Assembly: GCF_001542905.1 (NCBI RefSeq) | Contig: NZ_LOAJ01000001.1 | Coordinates: 1,178,001 to 1,242,000, forward strand | DNA length: 64,000 nt | Source of the DNA: Halorubrum aethiopicum | Lineage (GTDB): Archaea; Halobacteriota; Halobacteria; Halobacteriales; Haloferacaceae | Direction of reading: 5' to 3' | Part shown: positions 42,709-51,356 of the stretch, piece by piece | How the letters are laid out: each line of letters opens with the position of its first letter | How positions within the stretch are numbered: the first letter of the stretch is position 1 | Program-made: the position numbers and the translations under genes | The notes under the pieces: model-generated | Told to the model about the DNA's origin: nothing | The model's database searches: none | Seen by the model: the letters and a program-made list of their open reading frames with translations, nothing else

Positions 42709-44289
42709 TCACTTCTTCATCGCGGACGGCGCGTTCGGCTCCCGCTCGGGGGCGAGCGGCGCGTCCGTCTCCTCGACGGCCGCCGACGGCCCGATGGCCC
42801 GCTGTCTGGCCCGCGTCGGCTTCAGCCACTCGTCGTCCCGACCGGGACGGAGCGCGCCGAGGCTCCGGAGCAACACGGCGTCCTGAAACTGCTTGTACCC
42901 GAAAAGCGAGAACGGCGCGAGCACGACGAGCCGGAGGTCCTCGCCCTCGATCAGGACCGCGAGCGCCGACAGCAGCACCTGGAGGAGGACGAAGAAGCCG
43001 GCCAGCTGGAGCAGCAGTCCCGTCCCGCCGGCGAAAAGCGAGAACACGATGAGCGCCAGGACGAGGACGCCGAGGAGCGGCAGCGCGGACATCGAGAGGA
43101 ACACGTAGGGGAACGCCACCCGGTGGAGGATCCCGTACCGGCCGTCGGCGAACACCTCGCGGTGTTTGACCACCGTCTGGAGGTTTCCCTGGAACCAGCG
43201 CCGGCGCTGCGCGTAGAGGTCACGCCACGTGTCGGGGGCCTCGGTGTACACGATCGCCTCGCTGGCGTGGATCGCGTACCCGCGCTTGAGGATCGCTATC
43301 GTGAGATCGAAGTCCTCGGTCACGGTGTCGGCGCTGTACCCCCGGACCTCCTCGAGGACGTCCCGGCGGAACGCGCCGAGGGAGCCGGGAACGACCGTCA
43401 CGGCCCCGAACAGGTCGAACGCCCGCCGGAAGGTGTTGATCCCGACGACGTACTCCAACGCCTGGAGGTTCGTCACCAGCGACCCCCGGTTGACCACCTT
43501 GACGTTCCCGGCGATCGCCCCGACGTTCTCGTGGCGACCGAAGTCCCGGACCAGCTCCGCGAGCGCGTCCGGGTGAAGCGTCGAGTCGGCGTCGACGGAG
43601 ACGACGAGGTCCGTCTTGACGTGCTCGAGGCCGCGGTTCAACGCCGCGTGCTTCCCGCCGTTCTCGGTGCGTATCACCCGCGTCCCGTCGGCCGCCGCGG
43701 CCGACGCCTCCGCGTACGTGCCGTCCGTGCTCCCGTCGTCGATGACGACGATAGAGAGCGGGCCGGGGTAGCGCGACGTCTGGACCGACCGGAGGCAGTC
43801 GCCCACGTAGTACTCCTCGTTGTAGGCGGGGACGAGCACCGTCAGCGGGGGCCACTCCGCGGGTTCCGGGGCCGCGTTCGCGTTCCGGATCTTCTGGAAC
43901 AGCGCCAGCGGCACCACCAGCCAGTAGTAGAGGAAGACGAACAGCAGCCCGAGCGCGAACACCACCGCGACCGGCGTCAGAAGCGCCCGGTAGTGGTAGC
44001 CGACGACCGCGACGACGACGAGCGGGAAGCCGACGCCTAAGACTACGGGGAGACCGTCGAACCGGGCCGGAATCCACGCCGGGCGCGCGAGCAGGTAGAC
44101 CGCGCCGCTGAAGTACACGGTCGCCATCGCCGCGACGGCGACGACGAGCACGAGCAGCTCCGGGGGGAGAAACAGCGCCAGCCCGAGGACGGCGACCGCG
44201 ATCAGCGACAACACCGCGATCACCTCCCACGTGATGACGCCTCGAGAATACATTCGACCCGTCAGGAGGCGGCGTGAGGAGATAACCAT
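42709..44289 (-). CDS. Membrane-embedded processive-type GT2 glycosyltransferase
   Basis: A 526-aa protein similar to poly-N-acetylglucosamine/hyaluronan/cellulose synthases. Four N-terminal helices (about 15-135) precede the GT-A domain: 'TVLVPAYNEEYYVGDCLRSV', 'IVVIDDGSTDGTY', 'VSVDADSTLHPDAL', 'TVTEDFDLTIAILKRGY' and the processivity motif 'QRRRWFQGN'. Four helices follow (about 385-470). It probably makes or exports an extracellular polysaccharide. The start could be 44289 or the ATG at 44253; both precede the first helix. Confidence 0.9.
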   Translation of the reverse strand: MVISSRRLLTGRMYSRGVITWEVIAVLSLIAVAVLGLALFLPPELLVLVVAVAAMATVYFSGAVYLLARPAWIPARFDGLPVVLGVGFPLVVVAVVGYHYRALLTPVAVVFALGLLFVFLYYWLVVPLALFQKIRNANAAPEPAEWPPLTVLVPAYNEEYYVGDCLRSVQTSRYPGPLSIVVIDDGSTDGTYAEASAAAADGTRVIRTENGGKHAALNRGLEHVKTDLVVSVDADSTLHPDALAELVRDFGRHENVGAIAGNVKVVNRGSLVTNLQALEYVVGINTFRRAFDLFGAVTVVPGSLGAFRRDVLEEVRGYSADTVTEDFDLTIAILKRGYAIHASEAIVYTEAPDTWRDLYAQRRRWFQGNLQTVVKHREVFADGRYGILHRVAFPYVFLSMSALPLLGVLVLALIVFSLFAGGTGLLLQLAGFFVLLQVLLSALAVLIEGEDLRLVVLAPFSLFGYKQFQDAVLLRSLGALRPGRDDEWLKPTRARQRAIGPSAAVEETDAPLAPEREPNAPSAMKK

Positions 44290-44394
44290 GTCTCTTCCGT
44301 CTGTCGAATTCCTCTCGGGGGCTTCCGCCCGGATCGAACCGCTCCGCCCGCCCGGCCGAAGGAGCGAAGTGCGACCGCCCCCTACGCCCCGGTC

Positions 44395-44835
44395 GTGAGA
44401 GAGTACGAGCGGAAGGGACTCCTCGAGCGCGTCGAGCGCGAGGCGGCCACGGTCGGCGCGCGGATCCCGGAGGAGATCGAGGTCCAGGGGGAGCCGATCG
44501 ACCTCCAGTCGTTCGTCTTCGAGATCAAGCGACGGGAGACGGTCCCGCCGGGCGAGCGCGACCGCGTCGAGCGGGCGAAACGGAACCTCCGCCGCGAGCG
44601 ACTGGAGCGGCTCGAGCGCATCGAGGAGAACGAGGTGAGCTACGAGCGCGGCGAGGAGCTGGCGGCGTCGATCATCGGGATCGACCGGGCGCTGGAGGCG
44701 CTCGAGGGGCTGAACGCGCCCGACCCCGAGACCGAGGCGAAACGGCAGGAGGCCGCGGACCGGAAGCGGTGGATGAACTTCTTGAAGAAGGCGCTCGGCC
44801 GCGAGGACGCCGGCGGCGGCCGCACGCGCTTTTAG
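44395..44835 (+). CDS. Haloarchaeal protein, DUF5788-like
   Basis: A 146-aa soluble, highly charged, mostly helical protein with GTG start. 'REYERKGLLERVEREAATVGARIPEEIEVQGEPIDLQSFVFEIKRRETVPPGERDRVERAKRNLRRERLERLERIEE' matches what I recall of the haloarchaeal DUF5788 family. It has a helical N-terminus, then a central Arg/Glu coil and a basic C-terminus ('KRWMNFLKKALGREDAGGG'). Its stop overlaps the convergent Rieske gene's stop (TTTAG). Function unknown. Confidence 0.8.
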   Translation: MREYERKGLLERVEREAATVGARIPEEIEVQGEPIDLQSFVFEIKRRETVPPGERDRVERAKRNLRRERLERLERIEENEVSYERGEELAASIIGIDRALEALEGLNAPDPETEAKRQEAADRKRWMNFLKKALGREDAGGGRTRF

Positions 44836-45425
44836 TTTCCGGTGAAGTCGATCCGCGAGTCGCCGGCGTCGTCGTCTCGGTGGCTCGGACCGCGCCGGAC
44901 GAACTCGTAGGCGTCGTCCGCGAGGTACACCGCGCCGTCGTCGACCGTCACGTCGACGCCCTCGAGCACCGCGCCCTCGCAGGGACCGAAGTTACAGTAG
45001 CCCGTCCCGCCCTCGAAGGTCGCGCCGTGTTTCTGACAGAACACCTCCCCGTTCCGGACGAACGCGCCGTCGTCCTTGTCGAGGCGCACGTCCGTCCAGT
45101 GTTGACAGTAGTTGCGGAACGCCGAGACGCCGTCGTCGAGGCGGATCAGGATCGCCTCGGCCTCGAGGGCGCCGCCGCCGTTTGCCGCCGCGTCGTCACC
45201 GTCCACGCCAGAGTTCGCCTCCACGCCGCCGTTCGTCTTCACGTTCCGGTTCGCCTCCACGCCGCCGTTCGTCTTCACGTTCCGGTTCGCGTCCACGTCG
45301 CCGTTCCTCCCCACGTCGCCCTCGCTCTCGGAGACCGAGTCGGGATCGACCGGGCGGAGCGTCACGAGAAGCGTGCTGTCCTCCGGCACCTCGTCGAGGG
45401 CGGCGATCCGCCGGTCCGCGTCCAT
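44832..45425 (-). CDS. Rieske [2Fe-2S] protein with tandem-repeat insert
   Basis: A 197-aa stand-alone Rieske ferredoxin-like protein. The cluster motifs are 'YCQHWTDVRL' (C-x-H) and 'VFCQKHGATFEGGTGYCNFGPCEG' (C-x2-H), spaced as in soluble Rieske proteins. The region between the first strand pair and the cluster (about 35-75) is an acidic Asn/Gly-rich insert made of 'NRNVKTNGGVEA' repeats, encoded by a 36-bp tandem repeat. The extra CNFGPC pair may form the disulphide seen in high-potential Rieske proteins. A soluble electron carrier or a sensing role are both open. Confidence 0.88.
   Translation of the reverse strand: MDADRRIAALDEVPEDSTLLVTLRPVDPDSVSESEGDVGRNGDVDANRNVKTNGGVEANRNVKTNGGVEANSGVDGDDAAANGGGALEAEAILIRLDDGVSAFRNYCQHWTDVRLDKDDGAFVRNGEVFCQKHGATFEGGTGYCNFGPCEGAVLEGVDVTVDDGAVYLADDAYEFVRRGPSHRDDDAGDSRIDFTGN
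45214..45306. repeat. 36-bp tandem repeat inside the Rieske gene
   Basis: Two identical 36-bp units (45214-45249, 45250-45285) and a diverged partial third (45286-45306). Their length is a multiple of three and each encodes 12 residues, so expansion would keep the frame. Confidence 0.9.
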
Positions 45426-45516
45426 ACGAACCGGTGGCTTGCGGCCGGTTTGAACGTTGCGCGTCGGGACGACCGGATCGACCACGAGCGCCACGCGACG
45501 CCACGACCGCCACCCG

Positions 45517-46479
45517 CTACGACCGCTCGCCGCCGTAACACGCCGCCTCCACGCGCCGGTCGAACAGCCGCGAGAGCAGCGTCGTGAGCGGGCCGGCGAC
45601 CCCGTCCCCGTCGCCGTCGACGGCGATCCCGTCGACCGTCCGAACCGGCCGGATCCCCCACGTCGCGTTCGCGAGGAGGACCTCCTCGGCCTCGCGCACC
45701 TCGCTCGGGGCGTAGGATCCCTCCTCGACCGGCACTCCCTCCTCCTCGGCGACGTCTATCACCTCCGCGCGAGCGACGCGCGGGACGACGGGACCGTCGA
45801 GCGAGGGCGTCTTGAGTCCCGTGCCGTCCGTGAAAAAGAGGGTCGAGTCCGCCCCACCGACGACGCGGCCGTCGGGGTCCGAAAGCATCGCCTCGTCCGC
45901 GCCGGTCACCCGGAGTTCGAGCCGCGCGAGGACCTCGTTCACTCGCGCGTGCGTCGCCGCGTCCGCGGGAACCGCCCGGTCCGGCGTCTTCCGGGTCTTG
46001 ACGGTCTGGAGCGTCGCGGGTCCGTCGAAGACCGGATCCGACCCGACGCCGCCCCTCGGCAGCGGGCGAACCGTCACGACGACCGTCGGATCGCCCCCGA
46101 CGCGGGGGTCGAACCGGTCGCCGGACCCACCGGATCGACCGGATCCGCCCGCCCGGCGGCCGCGGGTTACCGACACCTCGACGACCGCCTCGGACAGGTC
46201 GTTCGCCGCCAGCGTCTCGTCGACCCGCCCTCTCAAGTCCGCGTCCGAGAGGCCGTGGTCTATCGAGAGCGCCTCACAGCTCCGGGCCAGCCGATCGGCG
46301 TGTCGCTCCCACCGGAAGACGCGACCGCCGTACGCTCGCATCGTCTCGCGGGCCGCGTCGCCGTAGACGAACCCGCGGTCCTCGACGTGGACCGTCGCCG
46401 ACTCCGCCGGGACGATCTCGCCGTCGACGTGGTACCGGCGATCCGCGTCGTCGCCCCTGCGGTCCGCGTCGTCGCTCAT
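45517..46479 (-). CDS. Class IV PLP aminotransferase / aminodeoxychorismate lyase-like
   Basis: A 320-aa fold-type IV PLP enzyme. N-terminal 'VHVEDRGFVYGDAARETMRAYGGRVFRWERHADRL' is the family opening. The PLP Lys is in 'LQTVKTRKTPDR', and 'VLARLELRVTGADEAMLSDPDGRVVGGADSTLFFTDG' with 'GPVVPRVARAEVIDVAEEEGVPVEE' are the later signatures. Members include BCAT, D-amino-acid transaminase and 4-amino-4-deoxychorismate lyase (PabC). In haloarchaea PabC usually sits with pabAB, which are absent, so the specificity is open. It carries a Gly/Ser-rich insert at about 110-125. Confidence 0.85.
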   Translation of the reverse strand: MSDDADRRGDDADRRYHVDGEIVPAESATVHVEDRGFVYGDAARETMRAYGGRVFRWERHADRLARSCEALSIDHGLSDADLRGRVDETLAANDLSEAVVEVSVTRGRRAGGSGRSGGSGDRFDPRVGGDPTVVVTVRPLPRGGVGSDPVFDGPATLQTVKTRKTPDRAVPADAATHARVNEVLARLELRVTGADEAMLSDPDGRVVGGADSTLFFTDGTGLKTPSLDGPVVPRVARAEVIDVAEEEGVPVEEGSYAPSEVREAEEVLLANATWGIRPVRTVDGIAVDGDGDGVAGPLTTLLSRLFDRRVEAACYGGERS

Positions 46480-46515
46480 TCGCGTTGCCGGACCGGACGG
46501 TCGCCGGCGGACACC

Positions 46516-47148
46516 TCAGAACTCCTTGGCGCGATCGACCCACTTGACCGCGCGCTTCTCGCCGATGCTCGCGCCCTCGGCCACGTCGGCGGGATCGGCG
46601 GCCGCGAGGTCCTGGACCGTCTCGATCCCCATCGTCCCGAGCCGCTCGGCGTACGCCGGCCCGATACCCTTGATCCGGTCGACGGGGTCGCCGTCGACGC
46701 CGCCCTCGTCGCCCTCGTCGTCCGCGTCGCCCTCGTCGGACGCGTCGTCCGCACCGTCCGCGCCGTCGACCTCGGACTCCGCGCTCGCGTCGGCGTCGTC
46801 CTCCCCGTCCTCGATCGCCTCCTCGTCCGCGGATTCCGGCGCGTCGACCTCGTCTTCGTCGGCCTCGTCTCCGGCTGGTCCGTCTTCGTCGGTCTCGTCC
46901 CCGGCCGCTTCGTCCTCGATCGACTCGTCCCCGCCGGGCTCGCCGTCCTCGTCGGTTTCTCCCTCGTCCACGACGGCGTCCGCGGTCCCCGCGGCGTCGT
47001 CGTCGCTTCCGTCGGGCGCGTCGCTCCCGTCGTCCGGCTCGCTGCCGCCGGCGTCCCGCTCGACGGTCACCGTCGTCTCCCCGCTCTCGTCGTCGGACGC
47101 GTCGCTCCCGAACCCGAGCTTCTCCTTGATCTTCTTCAGCAGGGCCAT
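46516..47148 (-). CDS. Helix-hairpin-helix protein with a long acidic disordered linker
   Basis: A 210-aa protein in three parts. Residues 1-15 'MALLKKIKEKLGFG' form a basic amphipathic helix. Residues 18-150 are almost entirely Asp/Glu/Gly/Ala/Ser and surely disordered. Residues 150-210, 'PVDRIKGIGPAYAERLGTMGIETVQDLAAADPADVAEG', form a helix-hairpin-helix of the 'IKGIGPAYAERL' type seen in DNA-binding and ribosomal-protein-like HhH domains. The combination suggests an anchored or condensate-forming DNA-binding protein; function unknown. It lies 36 bp upstream of the class IV aminotransferase on the same strand. Confidence 0.75.
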   Translation of the reverse strand: MALLKKIKEKLGFGSDASDDESGETTVTVERDAGGSEPDDGSDAPDGSDDDAAGTADAVVDEGETDEDGEPGGDESIEDEAAGDETDEDGPAGDEADEDEVDAPESADEEAIEDGEDDADASAESEVDGADGADDASDEGDADDEGDEGGVDGDPVDRIKGIGPAYAERLGTMGIETVQDLAAADPADVAEGASIGEKRAVKWVDRAKEF

Positions 47149-47258
47149 TGGGGTCGGATACACGCGCCCGGTATTTAAAGGCCCGCGACGAGCCCGGGCG
47201 CGAGCGGTCGGGGTACCGGTCTCGCCGCGGTTAAGTCGTCGCGGGCACACGATCGGTC

Positions 47259-47717
47259 ATGTCGATCCTCGATGCGGTCATGTGGTCCGTACACGTCGGG
47301 TTCGCGGTGCTCTGGACGGGAAGCGTGCTCTTCGTCGCGCTCGCGGTGGTCCCGCCGGCGACCCGCGGGGACCTCGGCGGCGACGCGCTCGCCGCGGTGG
47401 CGGGTCGGCTCCGGTGGATCAGCCGGATCGCGGCGCTCGCGTTCCTCGCCACCGGCGGACACATGGCGGGAACGCTGTACACCGTCGAGTCGCTGACCGG
47501 CACCGGGCGGGGCCACCTCGTGCTCACGATGCTCGCCCTCTGGTTCCTGATCACGGGACTCGTCGAGGTCGCGAGCGGGAAGCTCCTCGACGGACTCGAG
47601 ACCGGGAAACTGCGGGAACCCGCCCGCGACGCGAAGCCGTTCTTCTACGCCGCGGCCGGGCTCTCGGTCGGGCTGATCCTCACCGCCGGGGTGCTGGCGA
47701 GCCCCGCCGGGCTATAA
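47259..47717 (+). CDS. Four-helix membrane protein (CopD-like)
   Basis: A 152-aa protein with about four helices: 'DAVMWSVHVGFAVLWTGSVLFVALAVVPPAT', 'WISRIAALAFLATGGHMAGTLY', 'LVLTMLALWFLITGLVEVASG' and 'AAAGLSVGLILTAGVLA'. Conserved-looking His in 'WSVHVGF' and 'GGHMAG' recall DUF2269/CopD-type proteins that handle copper or heme; this is a suggestion from pattern. A 'TTAAG' box at 47230-47234 is 25-29 bp before the ATG. Confidence 0.72.
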   Translation: MSILDAVMWSVHVGFAVLWTGSVLFVALAVVPPATRGDLGGDALAAVAGRLRWISRIAALAFLATGGHMAGTLYTVESLTGTGRGHLVLTMLALWFLITGLVEVASGKLLDGLETGKLREPARDAKPFFYAAAGLSVGLILTAGVLASPAGL

Positions 47718-47730
47718 GCCGAGTGCGCGG

Positions 47731-48576
47731 TCACTCGAGTTCGGCGCGCAACGCCGCGTTCATCTCCTCGACCGGCGCGTCCTCGCCGGTCCAGCGCTCG
47801 AACGCCTCGACGCCCTGGAAGAGCAGCATCCACGCGCCCTCGATCGTCGTCGCCCCCGCCGCCGCGGCCTCGCGGAGCAGCCGGGTCTCGGTCGGCGTGT
47901 AGACGGCGTCGAGGACGGCCAGGTCGGCGTGAAGCAGGTCGGCGGGAACCGGCGTCGCGTCCTCCTCCATCCCGACGCTCGTCGCGTTCACGAGCACGTC
48001 GGCCGCGGGCACCCGTTCGTCGAGGCCGTCGAGGCCGCCGCCGGTCGCGCCGGGCACCTCCGCGGCGAGGTCGGTCGCCCGCTCCGCCGTGCGGTTGGCC
48101 ACGTGGACGCTCGCGCCGGCGTCCGCAAGCGCGAACGCCGCCGCACGACCCGCGCCGCCCGCGCCCACGACGACCGCGTCGCGCCCGTCGAGGGGGACGC
48201 CGTGGCGCTCGAACGACCGGGTCACGCCCGCCGCGTCCGTGTTGTAGCCGCGGGGAGCGTCGCGCCCGCTTCCGTCTCCGGCGTCGACTTCTTCCTCCCC
48301 GTCGTCGGGGAAGACGACCGTGTTCACCGCGCCGATCCGTTCGGCGAGCGGATCGGGGTCGACGGCGGCGAGCACGTCGCGTTTGAACGGGATGGTGACG
48401 TTGAGGCCGGCCACGCCCAGCGCGGCCGCGCCCTCGACCGCCCGCGCGGCGTCGTCCGGCTCCGGCTCGAAGGTGACGTAGCGCGCGTCGATCGAGAGCG
48501 CCTCGTACCCCGCCTCGTGCATCGGCGGCGACAGCGAGTGGCCGACCGGGTTGCCGATCAGTCCGTACACGTCCAT
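47731..48576 (-). CDS. aroE: Shikimate 5-dehydrogenase
   Basis: A 281-aa NADPH-dependent enzyme reducing 3-dehydroshikimate in aromatic amino acid synthesis. '[23 protein letters not shown]' binds shikimate. '[13 protein letters not shown]' holds the catalytic Lys, and the Asp partner is in 'YNTDAAG'. '[20 protein letters not shown]' is the NADP motif with 'NRTAERA' the phosphate-binding loop. '[18 protein letters not shown]' is the C-terminal signature. The ATG at 48576 is preferred. Confidence 0.97.
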   Translation of the reverse strand: MDVYGLIGNPVGHSLSPPMHEAGYEALSIDARYVTFEPEPDDAARAVEGAAALGVAGLNVTIPFKRDVLAAVDPDPLAERIGAVNTVVFPDDGEEEVDAGDGSGRDAPRGYNTDAAGVTRSFERHGVPLDGRDAVVVGAGGAGRAAAFALADAGASVHVANRTAERATDLAAEVPGATGGGLDGLDERVPAADVLVNATSVGMEEDATPVPADLLHADLAVLDAVYTPTETRLLREAAAAGATTIEGAWMLLFQGVEAFERWTGEDAPVEEMNAALRAELE

Positions 48577-48680
48577 ACCCGCCCCGGCGACCCGGACGGA
48601 CAAAAACCCGCCCCACTCGCGGCCGGTCCGCGGACCGGTCAGGGGGCGGACGCGACCGGACCCGCTCGCCGTCGACTCCG

Positions 48681-49820
48681 TCACTCGCCTTCCGTCCCGC
48701 GGTCCGGGTCGGCGTCGGTCTCGATCACGTCCTCCAGCGTCTCCGTCCCCACGTCGCTCGCGAGCTTGACGCCGACGAGCGAGACCACGACGCCGGCGAC
48801 GATGAACGCCGCCAGCCGCTGGGCGGGCGCGACCGGGAACCCGGCGACCACGGTGGGCGGACGGAGCGCCTCCTGTTCGAGGAAGTAGCCGGCGAACCCG
48901 CGCACGACGAGCGCGACGGCGACGATCACGAACGGGAGGTTGAGGTACGGCGTCCGGATCCCCTCGTCGCGGATCAGCTCGTCGAGCAGGCGGCCGACCG
49001 CGGCGGTCACGCCCGCGATCGCGAGCCACGGGACGGCCTCGTAGGTGAACTCCATCGCCTGGACGGTCAAGAGCGCGTTCTCGAGCTCCGTGGCCGCCAG
49101 CACGCCGAAGAAGCCGCCGACGAGCGAGAGCCCGGCGGCGACGACGTACGTCACGACCGACACCTGTCCGGCGTACAGCGCCTCCCGCACCCGTTCGGGC
49201 ATCCCCGCGACCAGCCGGTCGATCCCGAGTCCCTTGTATAAAAGCGCCGCGCCGAGCAGCCCGGCGACGCCGGCGACCGCGGCCGCCGCGGAGAACTGGA
49301 CGAACAGGACGGGGAGCAACAACAGCGCGATCCCGATCGGGACGAGCACGGTCGAGCGGAGCTGCTCGTCGGCGAGGAACTGCTTCAACAGGTAGTACGT
49401 CGACTCGATGTCGCGGGCCTGCCGGACCACGACGCGGTCGACGCCGTCGACGGGCATCCGCGACTCGACGATCGGGAGGACGCGCTCGTCCTCCGCGGAG
49501 TCGACGACGACGATCGCGGCGCTCGGGTCGTAGCGGTCCACGAGGTCGTCGAGCTGGGCCGCGATCGAGCGGTCGGCACCGACCGGGCTCTCGCTCTCGG
49601 CCGAGACGACGGCCACGACCGACTCCTCGCGCTCGTCGCGGAGGTCGCGGGCGACTCGAAGCGCCTCGAGCAGGCAGTTGACGCTGGCGTCCTCGGGGTC
49701 CGCGACCCCGGCGTCGGTGACGAGCGAGCGCACGGCCTCCCAGCCCGCCACCGGCATCGGGACGTTGGTGGCCCGTCCGATCGTCCCGGAGCGGTCCACG
49801 CAGATCACCAGCGTCGTCAC
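48681..49820 (-). CDS. DUF373-family membrane protein
   Basis: A 379-aa archaeal protein with GTG start. An N-terminal soluble domain of about 150 residues begins '[20 protein letters not shown]' with Asp-rich loops ('[24 protein letters not shown]') and is followed by about seven helices (155-360). The family has no known activity, but its N-terminal domain is Rossmann-like. A 'CTTTTTACT' box (near 49845-49853 on the reverse strand) is about 25-30 bp upstream of the start. It is 104 bp upstream of aroE on the same strand. Confidence 0.9.
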   Translation of the reverse strand: MTTLVICVDRSGTIGRATNVPMPVAGWEAVRSLVTDAGVADPEDASVNCLLEALRVARDLRDEREESVVAVVSAESESPVGADRSIAAQLDDLVDRYDPSAAIVVVDSAEDERVLPIVESRMPVDGVDRVVVRQARDIESTYYLLKQFLADEQLRSTVLVPIGIALLLLPVLFVQFSAAAAVAGVAGLLGAALLYKGLGIDRLVAGMPERVREALYAGQVSVVTYVVAAGLSLVGGFFGVLAATELENALLTVQAMEFTYEAVPWLAIAGVTAAVGRLLDELIRDEGIRTPYLNLPFVIVAVALVVRGFAGYFLEQEALRPPTVVAGFPVAPAQRLAAFIVAGVVVSLVGVKLASDVGTETLEDVIETDADPDRGTEGE

Positions 49821-49915
49821 GGATGGTCACACACCCCGACGGAGTAAAAAGTCTCGCCGTCGGGGAGTGTCGCGGCCGGCTCCGAGCCGGGACGAGCGGA
49901 GCCGCCGGCGCTGCT

Positions 49916-49960
49916 GGGACTGCCGGGACTGCCGGGACTGCCGGGACTGCCGGGACTACC
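49916..49960. repeat. 9-bp tandem repeat over the sppA stop codon
   Basis: Five copies of GGGACTGCC (the last GGGACTACC) running into the sppA 3' end, with the TAG stop (49956-49958, reverse strand) in the final unit. Expansion or point change here would lengthen the protein by (SRQ)n. Confidence 0.8.
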
Positions 49961-50891
49961 GGAACTCGACCTCGACGTCGCGGCCGTCGCCGGCGAAGAC
50001 GCTCGCGACGCCGTTGCCGGCGGCGAACGCGACGCGCTCCGCGCCGATCCCGAGCCGCTCCGCGAGCCCCCGCTCGGGCGTGAACTCTTTGACCTCCACG
50101 TCCTCGCCGATCGACTCCGCGATCCGGTCTTCGACCGCCGACTCGACGCCGAGCTCGTCGACGAGGCCGATCTCGAGCGCGTCGGGGCCGAGGTAGACGC
50201 GCGCCTCCGTCTCGCGGATCGTCTCCGGGTCCATCTCCCGGCCCTCGCTCACGGTCTCGACGAACTGCTCGTAGTAGCCGTCGATGAGCGACTGGAGGTA
50301 CTCGCGCTCGTCCTCCTCGATCTCCCGCAGCGGGACGCCGGCGTCCTTGTACTCGCCGGCGGTGAACTGCTCGTAGGAGATGCCGAGCTTCTCGGCCAGC
50401 CCGGCCGCGTTCGGCCGCGAGCCGATGACGCCGATCGAGCCCACGAGGCTCCCCTCGCGGGCCCACAGCTCGTCACAGCCGCTCGCGATCCAGTAGCCGC
50501 CCGACGCACAGAGGTCGGTCGCGTACGCCACCGTCGGCCCGTCGAAGTCGGCGACCGCCCGCCGGATGTCGTCGCTGGGGACGACCTCCCCGCCCGGCGT
50601 GTTGAGGTGGACGAGCAGCGCCTCGACGTCCTCGTCGTCGTCGGCCGCCTCCACCTGCTCGACGACCTCGTCGGCGGTCGTGCCCCCGGGACCCGAGAGC
50701 GGCGAGGGGCGGCCCTTATCCCGCTTTATCGCCCCCGAAATCGACACCTTCGCGACGTTGTACTCCTCCGTGTCGCCGAATCGGCCGCGGGTGAGCCGGC
50801 CGACGAGTCGCTTGCCAGCCACCGCGCCCGCCGCGCCCACCGCCGCGGCCGCGAGGAGGTCCGTTCCGGTCGAACGCGCGTCGTCGTCCAT
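49956..50891 (-). CDS. sppA: Signal peptide peptidase A-like S49 serine protease
   Basis: A 311-aa membrane-anchored protease. One N-terminal helix ('[19 protein letters not shown]') precedes the ClpP-like fold. The catalytic Ser region is '[32 protein letters not shown]' and the general-base Lys is in '[13 protein letters not shown]'. '[23 protein letters not shown]' is the N-terminal family motif. Archaeal S49 enzymes trim released signal peptides and degrade membrane proteins. Repeat copy 3 lies 91 bp upstream of the start. Confidence 0.93.
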   Translation of the reverse strand: MDDDARSTGTDLLAAAAVGAAGAVAGKRLVGRLTRGRFGDTEEYNVAKVSISGAIKRDKGRPSPLSGPGGTTADEVVEQVEAADDDEDVEALLVHLNTPGGEVVPSDDIRRAVADFDGPTVAYATDLCASGGYWIASGCDELWAREGSLVGSIGVIGSRPNAAGLAEKLGISYEQFTAGEYKDAGVPLREIEEDEREYLQSLIDGYYEQFVETVSEGREMDPETIRETEARVYLGPDALEIGLVDELGVESAVEDRIAESIGEDVEVKEFTPERGLAERLGIGAERVAFAAGNGVASVFAGDGRDVEVEFR

Positions 50892-50981
50892 ACCGCCGGT
50901 TGGTGGCGGGCGCGTTTCACGTTGTTGGCTGCGTGGCGATCCGACGGTACCATCCCGGATTCGCTCTCCTCGGGTTCCTGC

Positions 50982-51250
50982 CGCGGTGGCGCGCCTCCGA
51001 GTGACCCAACGGGGCACGAGGAGCCCGCGAGGGATGCGGCGACTGAAAGGAGCCGCGAGGCTGGGGAGGCGTGAGGTGCGGGGTTGGGCGGTGGGCGGGA
51101 CTCAAAGGGGCAGCCACGAGGAGTCCGTAGGGGACGCAAGCACCGCAACGAGGGAGCGGTAGCGACCGAGTGAGGAGCACAGCGAGCGTACGGACTCCTC
51201 GTGGCTGGGGCTTTGGAGATGTTCTTCGCAGTCGCGTTCACCGCGCCAGC
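50982..51250 (-). repeat. Dispersed structured intergenic element, copy 3
   Basis: Reverse orientation. Stem 1 is a perfect 18 bp (51112-51129 with 51189-51206), the longest of the four. Hairpin 2 is GCGGC/GCCGC (51036-51040, 51052-51056). Hairpin 3 is GTGACCC/GGGGCAC (51001-51007, 51011-51017) with outer CTCC/GGAG. The same blocks as the other copies are present, and the left end GCGGTGGCGCGCC matches. It fills the gap between the 3' end of the coiled-coil gene and sppA; no gene is seen in 50892-51356. Confidence 0.85.
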
Positions 51251-51356
51251 GACGACGTATAACGCCGACTCCGACGGGACGCGCCGCTCACGGGCATCGC
51301 TCCACCTCCAACCTCGCGAAAAAGACCGCAAACCGCAGTAGAGAGCCGAGCCGGAC

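Noticed and set aside
45196-45513. Reverse-strand frame with 'EPEREDERRRGG' repeats
   Set aside because: It is only the 36-bp Rieske repeat read in another frame.
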